Shown here in pieces: positions 6,923-15,437 of a stretch of DNA of 27,455 nt. Each line of letters starts with the position of its first letter. Position 1 is the first letter of the stretch. The notes below the pieces were generated by a model. It saw nothing but the letters and a program-made list of their open reading frames with translations. It searched no databases and was not told where the DNA came from. The stretch spans positions 1-27,455 of the forward strand of contig DASZLR010000224.1 in NCBI GenBank assembly GCA_035552275.1. The letters are read 5' to 3'. Made by a program: the position numbers and the translations under genes. Source of the stretch: DASVLX01 sp035552275 (GTDB lineage: Bacteria; Actinomycetota; Actinomycetes; Mycobacteriales; Pseudonocardiaceae).

Positions 6923-7732
6923 ATGACTGTGCCGCCGTCCGACTGGGTACCGGAGAACGTGGATCTGAAACGGCCGAACGCCGCGAGGGTCTATGACTAC
7001 TACCTCGGTGGCGCGCACAATTTCGAGGTCGACCGGGCGTTCGCCAAGCAGATCATCAATCTGGTTCCCGAGGTCGGCGCCGCCGCTCGGTTGAACCGCC
7101 GGTTTCTGCATCGCGCGGTGCGTTTCCTGGCCTCCCAGGGCGTTTCCCAATTCCTCGACATCGGCTCCGGTATTCCGACCGTCGGCCACGTGCACGAGAT
7201 CGCCAAGGCGATCAACCCGGCCTCGCGGGTGGTGTACGTGGACAGCGAGCCGGTCGCGGTGGCGCACAGCGAACTGCTGCTACACGACGTCCCCAACGCC
7301 GACGTGCTGGCCGCCGACCTGCGCGATCCCGATCGCATTCTGGGCTCCGAGCAGGTTCGCCGGCTGATCGATTTCACCCAGCCGGTGGCCGTGCTCATGG
7401 TGTCCGTGCTGCATTTCGTGCCCGACGGCGAGGAACTGACCACGGCGCTGCGCCGGTACATCGAGACGCTCGCGCCGGGCAGCGCGGTGGTCATCTCGCA
7501 TGCCACGCCGGAGGAAGATCCCGAACGGCTGGGCCGGGCCGCGCAGCTCTATCAGTCCTCGTCCACACCGTTCATCACCCGTAGCCACGAGCAGATCGGC
7601 GCGTTTCTGGTCGGGCTGGACCTGGTAGAGCCCGGCCTGGTGTGGACGCCGCTCTGGCTGCCGGACTCCGACGACAACGTCGAGCACCCGGAGCAGGCCC
7701 GGTTCTACGCAGCGGTCGCCCGCAAGCCCTGA
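6923..7732 (+). CDS. S-adenosyl methyltransferase, Methyltransf_19 (DUF574) family
   Basis: A 269-residue protein with the start pattern of this actinobacterial family: DLKRPNAARVYDYYLGGAHN, then the SAM-binding FLDIGSGIPTVGHVHE, an acidic end of strand 2 (VVYVDSEPVAV) and LMVSVLHFVPDGEE. Family members are abundant in Streptomyces and relatives; their substrates are largely unknown. I prefer ATG 6923: an upstream ATG at 6899 overlaps promoter-like sequence, and a TACGAT hexamer at 6910-6915 lies 7 bases before 6923, which would give an almost leaderless mRNA. It is a single-gene unit between a terminator hairpin and the next gene. Confidence 0.88.
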   Translation: MTVPPSDWVPENVDLKRPNAARVYDYYLGGAHNFEVDRAFAKQIINLVPEVGAAARLNRRFLHRAVRFLASQGVSQFLDIGSGIPTVGHVHEIAKAINPASRVVYVDSEPVAVAHSELLLHDVPNADVLAADLRDPDRILGSEQVRRLIDFTQPVAVLMVSVLHFVPDGEELTTALRRYIETLAPGSAVVISHATPEEDPERLGRAAQLYQSSSTPFITRSHEQIGAFLVGLDLVEPGLVWTPLWLPDSDDNVEHPEQARFYAAVARKP

Positions 7733-7789
7733 CAGGTCACCCGGTCGGGGGACGGTGCCGGCCGAGTTCGGCCCGTAGTGTGGCTTTAC

Positions 7790-8350
7790 ATGGCGGCACG
7801 AACCGCGGCGATAGTGGCGGCTGGGGCTTTTGTCGTTGTCTCCGTTGGCTTCGCGCCGGCCGCCGCTGATGTCCACTTAGGATCGTCAAGCTGCCCGCCG
7901 CGGGCGCCCAGCGGCTGCGCGGGGTGGACCGATCCGTCGTCCGACCCGCTGTCGCCGTCCAGTTCGGCGCCCACCGCGATCGGCTGCGCGCCGCGTTCCC
8001 CTGAGGGCTGTTACACCCCGCCGCCGACCACAGTTCCCACCACGCCGCCGACCCAGCCGACAACGCCACCCACCCCGGTTCCGACGACCAGCAGCACACC
8101 GCCGCCCGTGCCGAAGCCCAGCCGGCCGGCCGTTGTCGTGCCGGCGATCACTCCGCCGTCGACCACCCCGCCGGCCCCGCCGGTGATCTCGCGGCAACCG
8201 AAACCCGTGCCCACAGTGGACGAACAGCCGACGCCGGCAGCGGCTCCCACCAGCGAGTCGGCGTTTGACGATCCGGTGATGTCCGCGATGGTGGTGATCC
8301 TGGTGGTCGCCGCCGGGGTGATCGGCGTCAAGGGTTCCGCGGGGCGGTAG
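7790..8350 (+). CDS. Pro/Thr-rich secreted or surface-anchored protein
   Basis: A 186-residue protein with three parts. Residues 1-27 are a signal peptide (TAAIVAAGAFVVVSVGFAPAAADV). The middle is low-complexity Pro/Thr/Ser-rich with many TPP and PTT blocks, typical of a wall-spanning stalk. It also has four Cys in two similar units (SSCPPRAPSGCAGW and IGCAPRSPEGCYTP). The C-terminus is one hydrophobic segment (SAMVVILVVAAGVIGVKG) with a short basic tail, so it probably stays anchored in the membrane. No LPXTG sortase motif is visible. ATG 7790 is preceded by TAGTGT at 7776-7781, a possible -10. It converges with the next gene, leaving 4 bases between the stops. Confidence 0.7.
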   Translation: MAARTAAIVAAGAFVVVSVGFAPAAADVHLGSSSCPPRAPSGCAGWTDPSSDPLSPSSSAPTAIGCAPRSPEGCYTPPPTTVPTTPPTQPTTPPTPVPTTSSTPPPVPKPSRPAVVVPAITPPSTTPPAPPVISRQPKPVPTVDEQPTPAAAPTSESAFDDPVMSAMVVILVVAAGVIGVKGSAGR

Positions 8351-8354
8351 GGCA

Positions 8355-9110
8355 TCAATGGAATCTGGCCAGCGCCAGCCTGATCTGGTCCGGGCCGATC
8401 GCCAGCGCGCCGTGATACGGCTGGCGGATCGTGAAGACGATGAACACCGCGCCGGCCACCACGGCCGCCTCCACCAACAGTGAGACCAGCGACGGCGTGG
8501 TGTGCGGCAAGCCGACGATCAGTCCGTGCCCGACCATCACCACGGCGGTGATGATCAGGCAGATCAGCAGGCCCCACGGCAGTTCGGCGTGGGTGTCCAG
8601 CAGTCGCTGCTGGCGGGCGCTGATCGCCTGGTCCACGGCGCCGAGCGCCTCGTTGCGGGTGGTTTGCGCGGCGTTGTCGGCCGGCTTGATCGCCAGAATC
8701 TGGTCGGACAGCGCGGTGAGCTGCTGGTCCGCCGCGGCGCTTGCCTTGCCCTGCGGCAACAACGGCCATTCCTGATTCACCAGGGTGGTCGCGTAGTTCC
8801 GCACTTCGGCACGCAACTGGCCGCCGCCCGGCAACTCGCCGGCGTCCAGATAGAGCCGGCTCAGCGCCTGGCTCTCGGTCGCCGGATTGGCCTGCGCGTG
8901 CTGGTACGCCTGGATCGCCAGCACCGCGGACAGCGCGAACGCGGCCAGGAATAACGCGTTGAACAGCGCGCTGGCCGGGCCGGTGGTCTGGTCCTGCCAG
9001 CGTTCCCGGCGTTCGCCGAACTTCGCCCGCCGGGCCAGCCGGGCCGCCACTGCGGCGACCCCGGCGGCCAACAGCGCGGTCACCGCACACCAGATGATGA
9101 GGCCGGTCAT
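8355..9110 (-). CDS. DUF4239 (bestrophin-like) membrane protein, copy 2
   Basis: A 251-residue membrane protein with two N-terminal transmembrane segments (about residues 4-25 and 48-70), a roughly 100-residue helical extramembrane part with NQEWPLL, and two C-terminal segments (about 179-200 and 208-228). This arrangement is that of DUF4239, sometimes labelled bestrophin-like; the function is unknown. The neighbour upstream has the same layout and the related DQEWPLL motif, so they are tandem paralogs that may form a hetero-oligomer. Only 6 bases separate the genes, so they are co-transcribed. Confidence 0.82.
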   Translation of the reverse strand: MTGLIIWCAVTALLAAGVAAVAARLARRAKFGERRERWQDQTTGPASALFNALFLAAFALSAVLAIQAYQHAQANPATESQALSRLYLDAGELPGGGQLRAEVRNYATTLVNQEWPLLPQGKASAAADQQLTALSDQILAIKPADNAAQTTRNEALGAVDQAISARQQRLLDTHAELPWGLLICLIITAVVMVGHGLIVGLPHTTPSLVSLLVEAAVVAGAVFIVFTIRQPYHGALAIGPDQIRLALARFH

Positions 9111-9116
9111 GATCGT

Positions 9117-9875
9117 CTACCGCTGCACGGGGAGGCCGCGAAGGAATATCTCGAACGCCTCCGGTTGGACGGCGATCATCCCGCCGAATGGATGGTCGAG
9201 CAGTTCGATCACCACTAATCCCAGCACCACCAGGGCCGCCAGCGGCCCGGCGATGAGCACGTGCGACCAGAATTTTGGAAGTCCAAAAAGGAATGTGTAG
9301 CCGACGGTGAGCACCGCGCCCATGATCAGCGCGGCCCAGAGAATGGCGGGGACCTTGTCCGAGCTCTCCGACAGTCGCGCGCGGCGGGCGGCGGCGAGAT
9401 TGTTGATGTGCTGCAACGACTGGTCGTACAGGGTTTGCTCGCGCGGCGTGTCGCTCGGCAGCGCGTTGATCTCGTCCCGCATCTGGTACACGAGATCGGT
9501 GGCCCGCGTGCTGTAGCCGCCGCTGTCCAGCAGCGGCCATTCCTGGTCGATCACCAGGCTGGCGTACTCCTTGGTGGTCGTTTCCAGCGCACGGCCGACA
9601 TCGGCGGGCATCGCGCGGGAATTCCAGTACAGCGAACCCAACTCGTCCGCCTCGGTGAAGGTGTTCTGTTTCGCGGTGTCCAGCGCCTCCCACTCGTTGA
9701 CCACCACGAACGCCAGCACGACCGCGAACAGCACGCCCATCACGGCGTAGACGAACCCGGCGACCTCGTTGTGCTGCTGCCGCAGCGGATGCGGGACTGC
9801 CCGCTGCAGAACCTGGATGAGCAGGCCGATCACGATGAAGGTACCGACGACGCTGCCGACCGTGACTAAGATCAT
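9117..9875 (-). CDS. DUF4239 (bestrophin-like) membrane protein, copy 1
   Basis: A 252-residue paralog of the next gene: transmembrane segments at about 2-23 and 38-59, a soluble helical middle with DQEWPLL, then segments at about 177-198 and 204-226, and HPFGG near the end. Sequence identity to its partner is low apart from the motifs and layout, so the duplication is old. It is the first gene of the pair; the secreted protein at 9909-10898 lies 33 bases upstream and may be in the same transcript. The function is not known. Confidence 0.85.
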   Translation of the reverse strand: MILVTVGSVVGTFIVIGLLIQVLQRAVPHPLRQQHNEVAGFVYAVMGVLFAVVLAFVVVNEWEALDTAKQNTFTEADELGSLYWNSRAMPADVGRALETTTKEYASLVIDQEWPLLDSGGYSTRATDLVYQMRDEINALPSDTPREQTLYDQSLQHINNLAAARRARLSESSDKVPAILWAALIMGAVLTVGYTFLFGLPKFWSHVLIAGPLAALVVLGLVVIELLDHPFGGMIAVQPEAFEIFLRGLPVQR

Positions 9876-9908
9876 CTGCCCGCCCTTTCCGCTGGGTGCG
9901 GTCCCGTC

Positions 9909-10898
9909 TCAGCCGACGACCTGGACGCCGGACTCGATCACGTTGTTGGCCGGCACCGGGTCGATGTCGGTCGAGCCGTTGGCCCGGTCCGGGAAGACAT
10001 CGCTGATGCCCCACAGGGTTTCCACCGGCGCGCCCCACAGCGGGGTCATCGGGATCGGCACCGCGAGCTGGCCGCCGGCGGGGATCGCGGCCGGCAGCGT
10101 GCAGCTCAGGATCTGCGGGGCGGCCGGATCTGGGCTGTTGTCCAGGAAATCGCAGCCGGCGGGCAGCCCGTGTGGCTCGTCCACCTGGACGAACGGCGGG
10201 GTGGTCACGATCAGCCGCACCGGGCCGCTGGTCGCCTCCGGACCCCGGTTGCCGACGGTGAAGGTGGCGGGGGCCGGCCGGCCGGCTGACAGTGCCGGCA
10301 GGGTGGTGGCCAGGTACAGGTCGGTCACCCGGCCGCGGGCCGGGGCGACCCCGGCGGTGCCTCCCGTGCCACTGACCGCGATCGACGGCCAGCCGATGTT
10401 GTCCGTCATCCGTTGCTCGACGTCCGGCGAGCCCGCGGCCGGCAGCACCGTCGCCTCGCCGTAGCTCGATCCGCTCGCGGCCGCGGTGTCGACCACCACC
10501 GGCATCGCGAGCGCCTGCGGTTTTCCGTGTGCCGGAGCGGAAAGCACGCACCGCACGACATCCGGAACCTCGGGATCGCCGCCGGTGAACGCCATCTCGC
10601 AGCCGGCCGGCAACGGACGGCTCGGGTCGATGCTGACGAACACCGGGGTGGCGAGGGTGAGCACGGCCGCGCCGGTGGCGTCCGCGCCGGTATTGCCGAC
10701 CGCCAGATCAAGGACGCCGTGCCCGCCGGGGGCGATGACCGGCGCGTCGTAGAACAGTCCGAAGTCGACTCGAGCCCCGGCCGCGGCGCTCGCCGGGTAC
10801 GGCGCGAACAGCGCGCCGGCCGCGAGTATCGCGACAAGCGCGTTTCGAATGAATGTGGTCGTTGTCCGCGGAATAGATATGACAACGCGGTCCGGCAT
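9909..10898 (-). CDS. Secreted protein with two DUF11/CARDB-like repeats
   Basis: A 329-residue exported protein. The signal peptide (NALVAILAAGALFAPYPASAAAG) is followed by two similar beta-sandwich units. Each has a conserved turn, VGNTGADATGAAVL in the first and VGNRGPEATSGPVRL in the second, then a matching stretch (LPAGCEMAF...VRCVLSA and LPAGCDFLD...LSCTLPA) whose two cysteines probably pair. This resembles CARDB/DUF11-type adhesion or stalk modules. AGAGGA lies 11-16 bases before the ATG at 10898. Upstream are three tandem 14-bp repeats. The role is likely on the cell surface; no enzyme motif is visible. Confidence 0.75.
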   Translation of the reverse strand: MPDRVVISIPRTTTTFIRNALVAILAAGALFAPYPASAAAGARVDFGLFYDAPVIAPGGHGVLDLAVGNTGADATGAAVLTLATPVFVSIDPSRPLPAGCEMAFTGGDPEVPDVVRCVLSAPAHGKPQALAMPVVVDTAAASGSSYGEATVLPAAGSPDVEQRMTDNIGWPSIAVSGTGGTAGVAPARGRVTDLYLATTLPALSAGRPAPATFTVGNRGPEATSGPVRLIVTTPPFVQVDEPHGLPAGCDFLDNSPDPAAPQILSCTLPAAIPAGGQLAVPIPMTPLWGAPVETLWGISDVFPDRANGSTDIDPVPANNVIESGVQVVG

Positions 10899-10949
10899 GG
10901 GCCACCATTCCTCTGAGCGGGACAGCCGCTAACGGGCTGACGCCCCTAC

Positions 10950-10991
10950 CTGGTTAACACCGTCTTGTTAACACCGCCTGGTTAACACCGC
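10950..10991. repeat. Three tandem 14-bp repeats with GTTAAC cores
   Basis: The unit CTGGTTAACACCG occurs at 10950, 10964 (as CTTGTTAACACCG) and 10978, exactly 14 bp apart. Each contains the palindrome GTTAAC. They lie 52-93 bases upstream of the secreted-protein gene (minus strand), in a good place for regulator binding. No known family operator is recognised. The rest of the 10,899-11,171 gap holds only a hairpin at 11,089-11,110. Confidence 0.75.
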
Positions 10992-11088
10992 TCGAAACGC
11001 TAGCACCGTGTCTAATTCAACGCACCTGGATGACTGGTCGGATCGGTCAAGTTCACTCGTTTCGGTTGTTCTTCGGTCAGCACTCTTG

Positions 11089-11110
11089 ACTTCGGTGGCG
11101 TCACCGAAGT
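11089..11110 (-). terminator. Hairpin downstream of the GGDEF gene
   Basis: A perfect 9-bp stem (ACTTCGGTG at 11089-11097, complement at 11102-11110) with a 4-base loop, 62 bases beyond the stop of the PAS-GGDEF-EAL gene. It has no T run on the minus strand, so the terminator call is moderate. Confidence 0.5.
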
Positions 11111-11171
11111 GGACGTGCTAAATGCACAATTCGTGTCAATTACTGGGCCGGAACGGTGAACCGATCGGCGG

Positions 11172-13292
11172 TCAATCCGGCAAATGGGTGTCGTACAGCG
11201 GTCCGCAGCCGAGATCGCAGCCCCGGCGCCGCCACCAGTCGGCCGCCGCGCTGGTCTCGATGTCCCCGACCAGCACGCTGGCGCCCGCCATCCGGGCGGT
11301 CTCCACCAGGTTCGTGGACACCCGGGCGATCAGCGAGTCCTCGTCGGCGCACCGCTTCTGCCGGTCGGCGAGGCCCGGCGCCAGCCGCACCGCGTCCACG
11401 GTGACGTCCTCCAAACAGGTCAGATCGTCCACTGTGCCGCCGAAATCGTGCAGGGTGACGGCGATTCCGGCGTCGGCGAGCAGCCGGACGTTCTCGGCCG
11501 CCTCGTCTCGGTGCGCGGCGACCGCGCGGGCCGGCAGCCCGAGCCGCAGCCGGTTGGGCGGCAAGGTGTACTCGTGCGCCATCCGCAGCACCTTGCTCAC
11601 CAGGTCCGGGTCGGTGCACTGGCTGCGCGCCAACGGCACCGACACCGGCAGCGCGGCGCGGTCGGCCAACCGCTCGCAGGCCGATCGCAGCAGCCACCCG
11701 CCCAGCGGCATGATCAGCCCGGTCTCCTCGGCCAAGGCCACGCACCGGTCGTGCCCGATGACGCCGAATTTCCGGTGCTCCCAACGGAAACCTGCCTCGA
11801 CGCCGATCGCCGCCCGATCGGCCAGCCGAACCACCGGCCGGCACACCACCCGGATCTCACCGTTCTCCCAGGCGCCCGGCATTCCGGCGGCGAGATCAAG
11901 CCGTTCCCGCTCGGCGGCGTCCTGCTCGGCGTCGAACAGCGCCCACTGGCCGCAGCCGCGGCTCTTGGCCCGGCGCAGGGTCAGGTCGGCGGCGCGGAAC
12001 AGCTCGGTGGGCGGGATGTCGGCCGGCGGCCGGTGCACGACCCCCACGCTGACCGACGGCGCGACCCCGTGGCCCCGGATATAGACCGGCTCGGCCAGCG
12101 ACTCGTGGATGCGGTCGACCATGGTCACCACATCGGGTGTGTCCGGCGAATTCTGGATCAGGATGGCGAACTCGTCGCCGCCGACCCGTGCCACCATCGC
12201 CTTCTCCTCGGCGAAGGCGGACCGCAGGGCATCGGCGACGTGCTGTAAGACCTCGTCGCCGGCCGGTGGGCCGAGGCTGCCGTTGAGCAGCGAGAACCCG
12301 TCGATGTCCAGGTGATACAGGGTGACGCCGGCGCGCGGGTCGGCGTGCCGCAGCTTCCGTTCGATCGCGCTGGTGAAGTACTGCCGGTTGGGCAGCTTGG
12401 TCTTCAGGTCGTGCAGGATCTGCTGGCTGAGCTGGCGGGCCAGCAGTTCGGTGTCGCTGTCGTCCTCGACGATGACCGCGTAGTGGCTGGGCCGGCCGTC
12501 CGCGCCGCGCAGTGGGGACACGGTCAGCGGGAGCCTGGCCAGCTCGCCGTCCCGCCGCAGCAGTCCCGGTCTCAATCGCGGCCGGGTCGCGGTGCCGTCC
12601 AGCAGGTCGCGATGGGCCTGCCGCAGTGACGGAACGTCCGCCGGGTCGATGAGCTGATAGACGGACAGCTCGGTGAACTCGGTGGGGGAGTAGCCCAGGA
12701 TCTCGCCGAGCGCGCCGTTGGTGCGGATGAACCGGCCGTCCAGATCGGTGATCGCGATGCCGCTGGCCGAGGACAGGAACAGCTCGTCAAATCGGGCCTG
12801 GCTGGCGGCCAGCCGCTGTTGGGTGTCCCGCGCCGCCTTGAGCAGCGCCTGATTCATGGTCTCCTGCTGCCTGAGGATCAGCTCGCGGGTGGCCGAGGTG
12901 TAGCCGGACGCGACCGCGCCGAGCACGCCGACCATTCGGTGGATCAGCCGATCGGTGTCCTGAGCGTCCTGTCGATCCTCGTGATCGCTGAGCACCGCGT
13001 TGCCCAGCAGCTCGATCGAGCGCCACAGGCTCGTCTCGCCGGTGCAGTTCAGTCCGACCAGCGCGGCGCCGATCTCGCCGCCGGCCGCCGGCGCGAACGG
13101 CTCGCTGAGCAAGGTCGCGCACAGGCGTTCGACCAGGTCGAGCAGGCGCCGTTCGATCTCGTCGTGCCGCAGCGGGATGTACGTGGTGGAGCTCAGGACG
13201 TAGGCCCACTCGTGGGCCAGTCGCAGCCGCGCGGCGGCGCTTCGAACGGGGGATTCCGGGGAGTCCGATCCCACAGTCCACCTCGTTGTCAC
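11172..13292 (-). CDS. PAS-GGDEF protein with a degenerate EAL domain
   Basis: A 706-residue cytoplasmic signalling protein with no membrane segment. Residues 1-160 are a helical N-terminal region, a PAS sensor domain covers about 165-285 (FDELFLSSASGIAITDLDGRF), then comes the GGDEF domain with an intact RVGGDEFAIL (GGDEF at 371-375), so it can probably make cyclic di-GMP. The EAL domain (about 440-700) is broken at key places: EAL reads EAG at 499-501, the LELTE glutamate motif reads LRLGL, and DDFG reads HDFG. It therefore probably does not degrade cyclic di-GMP and may instead bind it or GTP. No RxxD inhibitory site lies just before GGDEF. The start is GTG 13292. Confidence 0.92.
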   Translation of the reverse strand: MTTRWTVGSDSPESPVRSAAARLRLAHEWAYVLSSTTYIPLRHDEIERRLLDLVERLCATLLSEPFAPAAGGEIGAALVGLNCTGETSLWRSIELLGNAVLSDHEDRQDAQDTDRLIHRMVGVLGAVASGYTSATRELILRQQETMNQALLKAARDTQQRLAASQARFDELFLSSASGIAITDLDGRFIRTNGALGEILGYSPTEFTELSVYQLIDPADVPSLRQAHRDLLDGTATRPRLRPGLLRRDGELARLPLTVSPLRGADGRPSHYAVIVEDDSDTELLARQLSQQILHDLKTKLPNRQYFTSAIERKLRHADPRAGVTLYHLDIDGFSLLNGSLGPPAGDEVLQHVADALRSAFAEEKAMVARVGGDEFAILIQNSPDTPDVVTMVDRIHESLAEPVYIRGHGVAPSVSVGVVHRPPADIPPTELFRAADLTLRRAKSRGCGQWALFDAEQDAAERERLDLAAGMPGAWENGEIRVVCRPVVRLADRAAIGVEAGFRWEHRKFGVIGHDRCVALAEETGLIMPLGGWLLRSACERLADRAALPVSVPLARSQCTDPDLVSKVLRMAHEYTLPPNRLRLGLPARAVAAHRDEAAENVRLLADAGIAVTLHDFGGTVDDLTCLEDVTVDAVRLAPGLADRQKRCADEDSLIARVSTNLVETARMAGASVLVGDIETSAAADWWRRRGCDLGCGPLYDTHLPD

Positions 13293-13411
13293 GGTGCAGG
13301 GCGTGCGCGAGAGCCTACCGGTCGTCGTCGCGGTTGCCCCCGACGAGCAACATCGTTCGCTCGAACGGGTGAACGTGATCTATCAGATCTGCCGAGGGTG
13401 GGTTTGCGCGG

Positions 13412-13612
13412 TTAACGATCTCGTGCGGAGAAGTCGCGCAGCCCACCGGCCAACGCGCCGATTCCGGCCACGCCGACGACCAACCCGATGACCAGCCACA
13501 GTGTCTTGCCGCTCATCGCGCTGCCCGCGAGAATCCCCGCCCCCTGCAATGTCCAGCCCACGCCGATGCCGATGAACACCACACCGACGATGGTCAACAC
13601 CCAGCGCTTCAT
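13412..13612 (-). CDS. Small two-helix membrane protein
   Basis: A 66-residue protein made of two transmembrane segments (VLTIVGVVFIGIGVGWTLQG and LWLVIGLVVGVAGIGALAGG) joined by a short loop (AGSAMSGKT), with a charged tail. The glycine-rich helices and the loop look like a small conserved membrane protein found in many actinobacteria, without known function. ATG 13612 is preceded by a GAGG ribosome site at a good distance; the longer frame to 13696 adds a polar stretch that does not look coding. It is monocistronic. Confidence 0.72.
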   Translation of the reverse strand: MKRWVLTIVGVVFIGIGVGWTLQGAGILAGSAMSGKTLWLVIGLVVGVAGIGALAGGLRDFSARDR

Positions 13613-13863
13613 CACAGCCTCATCGCTCGTTGGCTCGTTCGCTCTCTGGTGGACGGCGCGTCCAGCATAGGACCCGATCATCCTTTTGTGTGACATGCGA
13701 CATGGTTTGAATTTCGCCGCGCTGGTTACCGCTCGGCGTCCTGCCTGGTCAGCGCGACGGTGGCCGAAAAAGCGCCCAGGGGGGCGGGGCTGCGTCCCGA
13801 TGGCGTCGCCACTAGCGTGGCGGGCTCCGAAGGACAGCCGAGATTCGGAAGGGGAGCACCACC

Positions 13864-14175
13864 GTGCTCATGCTCACTCCTACGGCCATCGAAGTCGTAC
13901 GCAACATCACCACCACCCAGGGCGCGCCCGAGGAGGCCGGCCTGCGCATCGCGTCGACTCCGGACGCCCAGCAGCAGGAGGGCGCGCTGCAGATCTCGAT
14001 CACCGCCGGCCCTGGCGAGAACGACCAGGTTCTCACCGGTGAGGGCTCGCGGATCTTCCTCGACCAGCAGGCCGCCGCCTACCTGGACGACAAGATCCTC
14101 GACGCCGGTGTCGACGACGACGGCAAGGCGACTTTCGTGCTCGCGCAGCAGGACCAGGACACCACGGCCGGCTGA
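13864..14175 (+). CDS. HesB/IscA-like family protein without cysteines
   Basis: A 103-residue protein with the A-type iron-sulphur carrier fold signature: an opening LTPTAIEVVRNI, GLRI, then an SRIFLDQQAAAYLDDKILD segment matching the central strand-helix of HesB/IscA. Real carriers use three cysteines to hold the cluster; this protein has none. Actinobacterial genomes carry this cysteine-less type as a stand-alone gene. So a cluster-carrying role is unlikely, and its function is open. The GTG at 13864 has AGGGGA 8 bases upstream; ATG 13870 is possible. CACTAGCGTGG upstream gives a likely -10 (TAGCGT). Confidence 0.75.
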   Translation: MLMLTPTAIEVVRNITTTQGAPEEAGLRIASTPDAQQQEGALQISITAGPGENDQVLTGEGSRIFLDQQAAAYLDDKILDAGVDDDGKATFVLAQQDQDTTAG

Positions 14176-14268
14176 GTCGGTCCCGGCCAATCTCTCCCGC
14201 GTCGTCGTCCGTACTGGATACCGGGCCTTCCCGGTTCCGCAACGGTGCGACACGACGGGAGAGAAGCA

Positions 14269-15390
14269 GTGCGAAGAGAATTAATCAGACCGAGGACAGC
14301 GATCACGGTGCTGGCCGTCGGCGGCGTGCTGATTGCCATGACGCTGCCGGCGGCGGCCAGTCAGGCCGGCACCGTGCCCGGCGCCGTGAACTCGGCTGTG
14401 GCCAGCACCATTCCGGCCAACGGTGACGTCAACCCGTACGGGGTGGCGATCGTGCCGACGACCCACGGCGACCTGGTTCACGGTGACATCCTGGTCAGCA
14501 ACTTCAACAACGCGCCGACAGCCGGCGCGCCCGGCGGCGAGCAGGGCCGGGGCAGCACGTTGGTCGAGGTCTCGCCGGCCGGCCAGCAGAAGCTGTTCGC
14601 CCACATTCCCGGCCAGGTGGGTCTCACCACGGCCCTGGTCGTGTTGCGGTCCGGCTGGGTGATCGTGGGCAGCCTGCCGACCACCGACGGCACGGCGACC
14701 ACCGCGAGCAGCGGCGAGCTGATTGTGCTGGACAGCACTGGCCATGTCCGGGAGACCCTGACCGGGCACGGCATCAACGGCCCGTGGGACGCGACCGCGC
14801 TGGACCTCGGCTCGATCGCCGAGGTGTTCGTGAGCAACGTGCTCACCGGCATCGTCGGCGGCCAGCCATCGGCGACCGCCAACGGCGATGTGGTTCGGCT
14901 GCTGCTCGACCTGACCGGTCCGGCGCCGCGGTTGATCGCCAGCACCGTGGTGGCCGATGACCTGGCCGTGCGCACCGATCCGGCGGCGCTGGTCGTCGGT
15001 CCAACGGGCGTGGCGCTCGGACCGGACGGCGACCTGTTCGTCGCCGACACGGTCAACTCCCGGATCGCCTGGGTGCCCGACGCCGTGTTCCGGTCCACCG
15101 CGTTCGATGCCGGCTTGTCCGCCGCGACCGTCTCCGCCGATCCGGCGCTGAACGGGCCGCTCGGGCTCGTCCTCGCCCCCAACGGCGACCTGCTGACGGT
15201 GAACGCCGGTGACAACAACCTGGTCGAGCTGACCAGAACCGGCGAGGTGGTCGCGGTCCACGACCTGGACACCACCGACCCGCCCGGCGGCGCACTGTTC
15301 GGCCTGGCAGTGGCCGCTGGGTCCACCGCAAACCCGCACGCCGTCTACTACGTCAACGACGACACGAACACCCTTAACGTGGTGCGCTGA
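14269..15390 (+). CDS. Secreted beta-propeller protein (NHL/SMP-30-like)
   Basis: A 373-residue exported protein. After a basic start (RRELIRPR) it has a hydrophobic signal segment ending LPAAASQAG. The mature part contains repeated blade-like strands: GVAIVPTTHGDLVHGDILVS, GVALGPDGDLFVADTVNSR and GLVLAPNGDLLTVNAGDNN, the pattern of NHL or SMP-30/gluconolactonase-type propellers. No catalytic residues can be assigned with confidence. I chose GTG 14269 because GGGAGAG sits just upstream and the signal peptide begins there; the frame to 14245 adds eight residues without support. It stands alone and may bind or hydrolyse an extracellular ligand. Confidence 0.78.
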   Translation: MRRELIRPRTAITVLAVGGVLIAMTLPAAASQAGTVPGAVNSAVASTIPANGDVNPYGVAIVPTTHGDLVHGDILVSNFNNAPTAGAPGGEQGRGSTLVEVSPAGQQKLFAHIPGQVGLTTALVVLRSGWVIVGSLPTTDGTATTASSGELIVLDSTGHVRETLTGHGINGPWDATALDLGSIAEVFVSNVLTGIVGGQPSATANGDVVRLLLDLTGPAPRLIASTVVADDLAVRTDPAALVVGPTGVALGPDGDLFVADTVNSRIAWVPDAVFRSTAFDAGLSAATVSADPALNGPLGLVLAPNGDLLTVNAGDNNLVELTRTGEVVAVHDLDTTDPPGGALFGLAVAAGSTANPHAVYYVNDDTNTLNVVR

Positions 15391-15437
15391 CCCCAACACA
15401 TAGGGTTTCCCGCGCGAGACACACAGGAGGCGCGGGC

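Noticed and set aside
8011..10551. Very long open frame on the minus strand (about 846 codons)
   Set aside because: It runs antisense to or out of frame with the DUF4239 genes, the secreted repeat protein and the Pro-rich gene. Its translation is Arg/Pro/Gly-rich low-complexity sequence, the typical shadow of GC-rich codons.
10950..10991. CRISPR array or phage-type repeat
   Set aside because: Units are 14 bp with no spacers and no cas genes nearby. No CRISPR array was found anywhere in the window.
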